The translations under genes and the position numbers were made by a program. From Breviolum minutum Mf 1.05b.01 (lineage: Eukaryota; Sar; Dinophyceae; Suessiales; Symbiodiniaceae): a DNA stretch of 64,000 bases. Below are positions 60,101 through 64,000 of the stretch, one piece after another. The stretch's first letter is position 1; every line of letters starts with the position of its first letter. The DNA lies in the NCBI GenBank assembly GCA_000507305.1, contig DF240473.1, forward strand, positions 32,793 through 96,792. Direction: 5' to 3'. Below the pieces are notes generated by a model that was not told the origin of the DNA, did not search any database, and saw nothing but the letters and a program-made list of their open reading frames with translations.

Positions 60101-61564
60101 TGGGCTCTCACCGTGCACAAGGCGATGGTTTCTCAAGTGAGTTGGGTGAATGTTTCAGAATCACTGAAGATCCAAAAAGTTTTCACCGCAAAGGAGTGGT
60201 CATTGTGTGAAATGATATGTAAAATATCTAGGGAACCTCCAAGAAGAGGCTAAGTGTCTTCACATTGGCGAATGATGACAGTTCACAGGCAGAATATAAG
60301 TGGATTACCAACATGTACCTCAAAGGTCCTTGTTTTGATTGGAAAAGACCTGTTGCTTAAAGGATTCACCCACATACGTAGTCTCTTCACAGATGTCACA
60401 AGACTTTCCTTCCAGGCATTTCATTCAGATGCTGATTTCCAGGTATCCATCAATACCTAGGGCAACCTCGTGGCATATAGACGTCATCGTCGTCATCATC
60501 ATCATCATCATCGTCATCATCATCAATATTTCAATGTTGCAGTCAAAAACACGCACCAACCTGGGGCACTTATCAACCGGAAGCCGGATGTCACAGGCTC
60601 AAGGTATGACCCTCACACGTGCCGAACTTCAGCTGGACAACGTTTTCGAAGCCCGACCCTGAGATCTTATGGAAAAAGAATGAAAAAGAGGTAAACATGA
60701 CAAATCTCGCGCTTACATTAAAATACATGAAAACATACAGTACATAACATACATTCCTGGAACCCTGCACCTGATATTACTTTGCCATAACCTATAAGGG
60801 ACAAGCTTAAAACGTGTGTCCGGGGAAGCTGAGTGATTTTGTCATGATTCAAAGAGGTTGGATGTTTAGCTTTGGGTTGTAGGACACAACCTAGTCAACT
60901 GGATATTTTGCGCTGGCTGATTTCAGCTGGAAACCACCCATTCATGTAGACGGGTGGTCAATAAATACTCGGTGAGTGATCTTGGATCGGATGGTTGTCG
61001 ACTTGACTTGCAGACCTCATTGCGCTTCATCGGTTTCACAGGGTGATCCTTCCAAGATGACCAACCATCGCATGAAACGCAGATAGGATACTTCCCAAAT
61101 CCATTCAGATCCCTATTAATTCCTCCATTTCTCATCCATTTCTCATCATTCATCGAGCCGTTTTAGGAAACTCATGCAAATCAGCAGCCTAGATGTTTGA
61201 ATGTCCCGTAACCTTTTCTATAAGCTACCATTTTCTTGCTCAGGTGGGTCAGAGCTACGTAGCACTCTCACGTTTGACAGGCAACTTGGATATTGTGTTT
61301 TTCTCGTTTTTCTCTCCCTCTCTACTGGTATAGATTTGGGTGAATTATATTGACATCAGGTGGTGTCATCCCAGATTTGAAGTTAAAGCAAGAATATTAG
61401 TAAAGTGAGTCCAAACAGGTCAAACGGTCCAAACATGATAGAGCCCTCATAATCTTCAGCCGACAGGCACACAAGGCCTGTGGATCCGGGGTCAGCCAAA
61501 ACTGGAAAGCTCTTGTCGCGCGCATCCAGACGTACTGAGGTTTTACGAGGACGGAAGTCTTTGA
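51708..61564 (+). CDS. PIF1-family DNA helicase gene, about 20 exons
   Basis: A superfamily 1B 5'-to-3' DNA helicase, ATP-driven, of the PIF1/RRM3 type. Those enzymes act on G-quadruplexes, R-loops and telomeric or organellar DNA; which role this copy has cannot be told. Exons: 51708-51811, 52460-52517, 52842-52876, 53098-53194, 53633-53689, 54099-54194, 54640-54681, 54996-55049, 55578-55649, 55835-55942, 56138-56225, 56930-56983, 57959-58068, 58985-59083, 59591-59642, one unresolved near 59681-59730, 60076-60121, 60597-60650, 61244-61294, 61496-61564. Phases agree at the junctions through 59591. Reads from LTPEQRDAAKRAIQ through Walker A, Walker B and the C-terminal AHPDVLRFY to a stop. About half the donors are GC, one is GA. 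The N-terminal start is not found. The family is expanded in dinoflagellates; a Helitron origin was considered, but no Rep domain is seen. Confidence 0.93.
52641..52721. repeat. (CAT)n microsatellite in helicase intron
   Basis: About 27 uninterrupted CAT units between helicase exons 2 and 3. It produces a poly-Met minus-strand ORF that is not a gene. Confidence 0.97.
54640..56983 (+). CDS. PIF1 helicase exons 7-12: motifs III-IV region
   Basis: Exon 7 (42 nt): VLLCGDFLQLPPVQ, the GD.xQLPP motif. Exon 8: KSFCFHAKAWRE. Exon 9: RDAVRQQGDTDFAE. Exon 10: VLNEMRLGIVSEKAKAMLES. Exon 11: PAPSDEILPTKLY. Exon 12: LNRDVDRENAERLAKLP. Together they give RQ.GD..F...LN..R.G and P..L...N.DVD..N, the order found in PIF1. 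Donors after exons 8, 9 and 11 are GC; 7, 10 and 12 are GT. The exon 10 end (55942) is the least sure. The intron before exon 12 carries the TIR element at 56750. Confidence 0.9.
56750..56844. mobile_element. TIR element TGTTTCC, copy 3, in helicase intron
   Basis: Begins CTGTTTCCAAAAAATAGCGG, carries the core AATCATCCATTTTAAAATAG and ends TTTTGGGGGGAAACACC. A second GGAAACACC follows at 56855. Lies between helicase exons 11 and 12. Confidence 0.75.
57959..61564 (+). CDS. PIF1 helicase exons 13-20: C-terminal motifs
   Basis: Exon 13: RRATPAQRAALDRKVCLAAW region. Exon 14: VPQRLSLKVGAQVIHLCNDP then AMGLVNGHRGCVE. Exon 15: AFEKGKPVVRFDNGKKI. Exon 17: FQVPLKLGWALTVHK. Exon 18: AQGMTLTRAELQLDNVFE, giving motif V-like TVHKAQGMTL. 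Exon 19: VGQSYVALSRLTGNLDI (motif VI, with the Arg). Exon 20: PKLESSCRAHPDVLRFYEDG then SL and stop. The exon 14/15 junction is fixed by a nine-base repeat, GAGGCCTTT, at both intron ends. Exon 16 and its joins (15-17) remain open: about 12-25 residues before FQVPL are not placed with certainty, and a short exon between 19 and 20 is possible. Confidence 0.9.
60482..60530. repeat. CATCAT/CGTCAT microsatellite in helicase intron
   Basis: Interrupted trinucleotide tract in the intron before exon 18. It gives His-rich and Ile-rich spurious ORFs. Confidence 0.9.
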
Positions 61565-62333
61565 GGGAAACTTGTATACCTACACTATATATCACTATTT
61601 TATCCTTGCTACTAGTATACCAACAAACAACTGTTCAAGGTGATTTTTGTTTAGAACACATGATCACAGTTTTACAGTAGCCCAATGATCAACTTCAGCT
61701 ACAGTTGGGTGCCTTGTTCTACACCTGCTTGCAAGACATTCAATTCACATGTATTGTTGAATCAGGTGCCTGACAAACCTTGGTTCATCCACCTTGGGTG
61801 AGTTGCACCAGTTACTTTAATCAAACCAAGTCCATCCCACCTGGTGGAACAGGAAGCGAAGCAACGAAGCCAAGCAATGAAGTGCTCCAACTCAAGTAGC
61901 TCTTCAGTGCTAACATCTATGTCTGCTGAACCAAAAGTGTCCAAAGCTGTGGTTGCTTGGCATGGAAGGTGACATGGGAATTTGACAAGATTGTGGTCAG
62001 TACGAGACACCAAATTTCAGAATATGTCCGAGATTTCTCAGGTTGGTACGATATGAATATATGACGTATTGACAAGATTAGGTGTGATCAGGTTCTATCA
62101 TATATTTGAGCATACATCAGATCCATTCTTTGGAGTAGCCAAGACCATGGAACAGATGGTCATCTTAACATCATTGGCAAGATTCCACAATCAAGCTGTT
62201 CTCATATTTATGATCGATTTTGATGTGAGAGGAGCATCGCTAAGCCTCATTGGAGCACAGTCGATGATTGTTGATCTAGTGATGGGGGCCATTTGGACCC
62301 CAACAACGCCGAACCTCGTTGACGCATTTTCAG

Positions 62334-63139
62334 GAACTTCTTGACACTGCAACTCTGCGTGCATTGCCAGGACCGTCCGAGCAAGACGAGTCGGTGTTGG
62401 ATTGCTTTGCCCGGAAAATGACTCGTGATCCCTCCTCAGCTTCCGTTGAAATCCCCTTTTCTTGAGTTAGTATATAAGTTAGATTATATGATATGTGTAT
62501 ATATATATATATATATACACATATTGTTGTTTGAAGAAATTTGGGGTCTGCGCTCTAAATGCATTGGTTTCTTACACTATGGGAGGGCCATTTCTGCTTC
62601 TGGTCCACTAACCCCCAAAATCTGTAGGCCCACAAGGCAAGCGTCCAAAGTCGATGACGTTGTTAGAGCGATTGTCCAAGAGGCTGGAGCTTGAGAACAC
62701 CAAGTTGGTGCTGCCAGGTTACCAAAGAACAGATGATCAGAGTGAAAGGGTAGCCAGTTGGCCAAGAAATCAGATGAAGGAACATTTTGACCGGGGCCAA
62801 CTATAAAGCTGAGCAATTTGCGGGGGGAAGGATGAATTTCCCCACCAAAGAGTCCAGAACCCTCAAGATCACTGCCTAAGTGATCATTATGTATTATTAC
62901 AAGTGATTATATATTGTAAGATATAAGATTGTTGTTATCATTATTATCGAGCCATACCCGATCGACTGACAGGCAGTGTAAAGAAAATGTTGAAGAATCA
63001 CCAAAGCTTGAGGAGGCGGTTTGAATTTGTGAGTCGCCGGGAATGTTTCGCAAGAGAATCTAGTGCCTTAGATGTTCATCCTCAAGGTGGCAGGCATCTC
63101 AGCTCAGCAGTCCAAGAGAGTCCAAGTGTGGTTCATTAA
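62334..63139 (+). CDS. Three joined exons of a helical protein (62334-62424, 62628-62717, 62973-63139)
   Basis: Exon 1, after CGCATTTTCAG, reads ELLDTATLRALPGPSEQDES then VLDCFARKMT, ending ACTC|GTGATC. Exon 2, after ATCTGTAG, completes an Arg codon and reads PQGKRPKSMTLLERLSKRLE then LENTKLVLP, ending CCAG|GTTACC. Exon 3, after GACTGACAG, completes Gly and reads SVKKMLKNHQSLRRRFEFVS then RRECFARESSALD, to a stop at 63137. Both splits restore a codon, which is good evidence for one gene starting somewhere upstream. No family recognised; charged and helical. Confidence 0.65.
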
Positions 63140-63269
63140 TTGCGGGACTTCAAGAATTTACCTATGAAAATCAATGAAAATTGAAAGTCGGCAACAGTTT
63201 TGGGAAGAAAGTGTCAAGTATCTTTTTGCTGGTACAGTCCATGACAGAGTGCTTGTTTGATTAAGCAAG

Positions 63270-63387
63270 ACTCACTTTTGAAGGCAAAGAAAAACACATC
63301 GCAGAAAGGCAGCAGGTGGGTTACTCCGCTGAAACTTGGCGACAGGCTGGTCAAATTGTCGTTCGTAGTCGACGTAGTCGACGTTGA
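63270..63387 (+). CDS. Possible exon with Arg-rich end
   Basis: After TTAAGCAAG the frame reads LTFEGKEKHIAERQQVGYSA, then ETWRQAGQIVVRSRRSRR, to a stop at 63385. Another frame (GSRWVTPLKLGDRLVKLSFV) is also open to a stop at 63392. One of the two is probably a terminal exon. Confidence 0.4.
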
Positions 63388-63539
63388 CATCTGAAGATTA
63401 TGCTTAGGAAATGAAATTCCTTCAGGATTTGGCAGTTTGCCATTTTGGGTGTGCAGAAATTTTGCGAAAGAAAATCAGAAATTGGAAGCCTTCCAGCAGA
63501 TTCAAATTCGCTTTAACTTCAAACCTAAGGAAGCATTGG

Positions 63540-64000
63540 TGCGATCCAATTGAAATAGATTAATTCGAAATGAAATAATGGGAAAAAAGGTTTCACAAAA
63601 TAACCTACTGCATAAACAACTTGAATGAATATGTATGCATCCAAAACCGTATCAATATTAGATGTTATTACATAATAACGAAGGAGAAAAGTCAAAACGG
63701 CAACGAAATCTAAGATAAGGGAGCGTTGGGCAATCCACAGGACTTAAAAACAAAAATTATTGATATTTACACAATCTGGACATTTAAATAATATTTACAC
63801 GTATTTTTAATAAATACCCTTAATTTCATTTCACACAAGATAAATAATTATATTAATATTTAGAATATTAATTACAACAACAAAATAATATAAATAGATT
63901 ATAATATTTCTCTCTATATATAATCTTTTCAAAAATTTGAAATTAAAAAATATATAAATTTTAAAAATATCAAATACCATATTGATAAATTAATAAATAA
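63540..64000. other. Extremely AT-rich tail
   Basis: From about 63590 the sequence turns AT-rich, and from 63740 it is almost free of G and C. It contains runs of A/T words such as TAAATAATTATATTAATATT and no ORF. It differs from everything else in the window. Confidence 0.8.

Noticed and set aside
51708..61564. Helicase as part of a Helitron transposon
   Set aside because: No Rep (HUH) domain, no CTRR end with hairpin seen, and a many-intron structure like a host gene. It cannot be excluded without the N-terminal part.

Overview
The window is nuclear DNA of a eukaryote with very short exons, and everything I can support as coding lies on the + strand. It suggests a dinoflagellate, most probably of the Symbiodiniaceae/Suessiales type. 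The reasons are: exons of about 35-150 nt; introns opening with GC and GA as well as GT; the same few bases at both intron ends; RCC1/HERC-like repeats of the type '..AFA.I..DG.V.TWG...GGDS..V..QL' behind a ubiquitin-like N-terminus; a PIF1 helicase; all genes in one direction; and many short repeats. No ORF of bacterial or organellar length was found. Species cannot be named from this.

Layout. About 0.4-13.8 kb holds scattered exons of one or more genes for acidic, Ala/Glu-rich, probably helical proteins; inside it a two-exon unit (57+69 nt) is tandemly triplicated with a ~595-bp period. About 14-26 kb is rich in duplicated blocks and hairpin (MITE-like) elements but contains a phase-consistent exon chain (18.2-24.0 kb). 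About 27.7-35.8 kb holds a second chain of exons with a helical C-terminal part. About 36.3-45.1 kb is an RCC1-like repeat gene starting with a ubiquitin-like domain; degenerate repeats of the same kind recur at 46.7-47.9 kb. About 51.7-61.6 kb is the clearest gene: a PIF1-family helicase in about 20 exons, carrying every helicase motif from Walker A to the C-terminus with one short unresolved stretch. A further gene begins near 62.3 kb, and the last 400 bases are extremely AT-rich.

Method and limits. Exons were called by hand from reading frame, splice sites, conservation of the known family (PIF1, RCC1-like) and the requirement that codon phase be kept across each intron. In the two recognised families the protein alignment fixes the junctions, so GC and GA donors there are well supported. 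Elsewhere donors and acceptors are best guesses, several exons are open in more than one frame, and gene borders are uncertain. I saw no tRNA, rRNA, CRISPR or prokaryotic feature.
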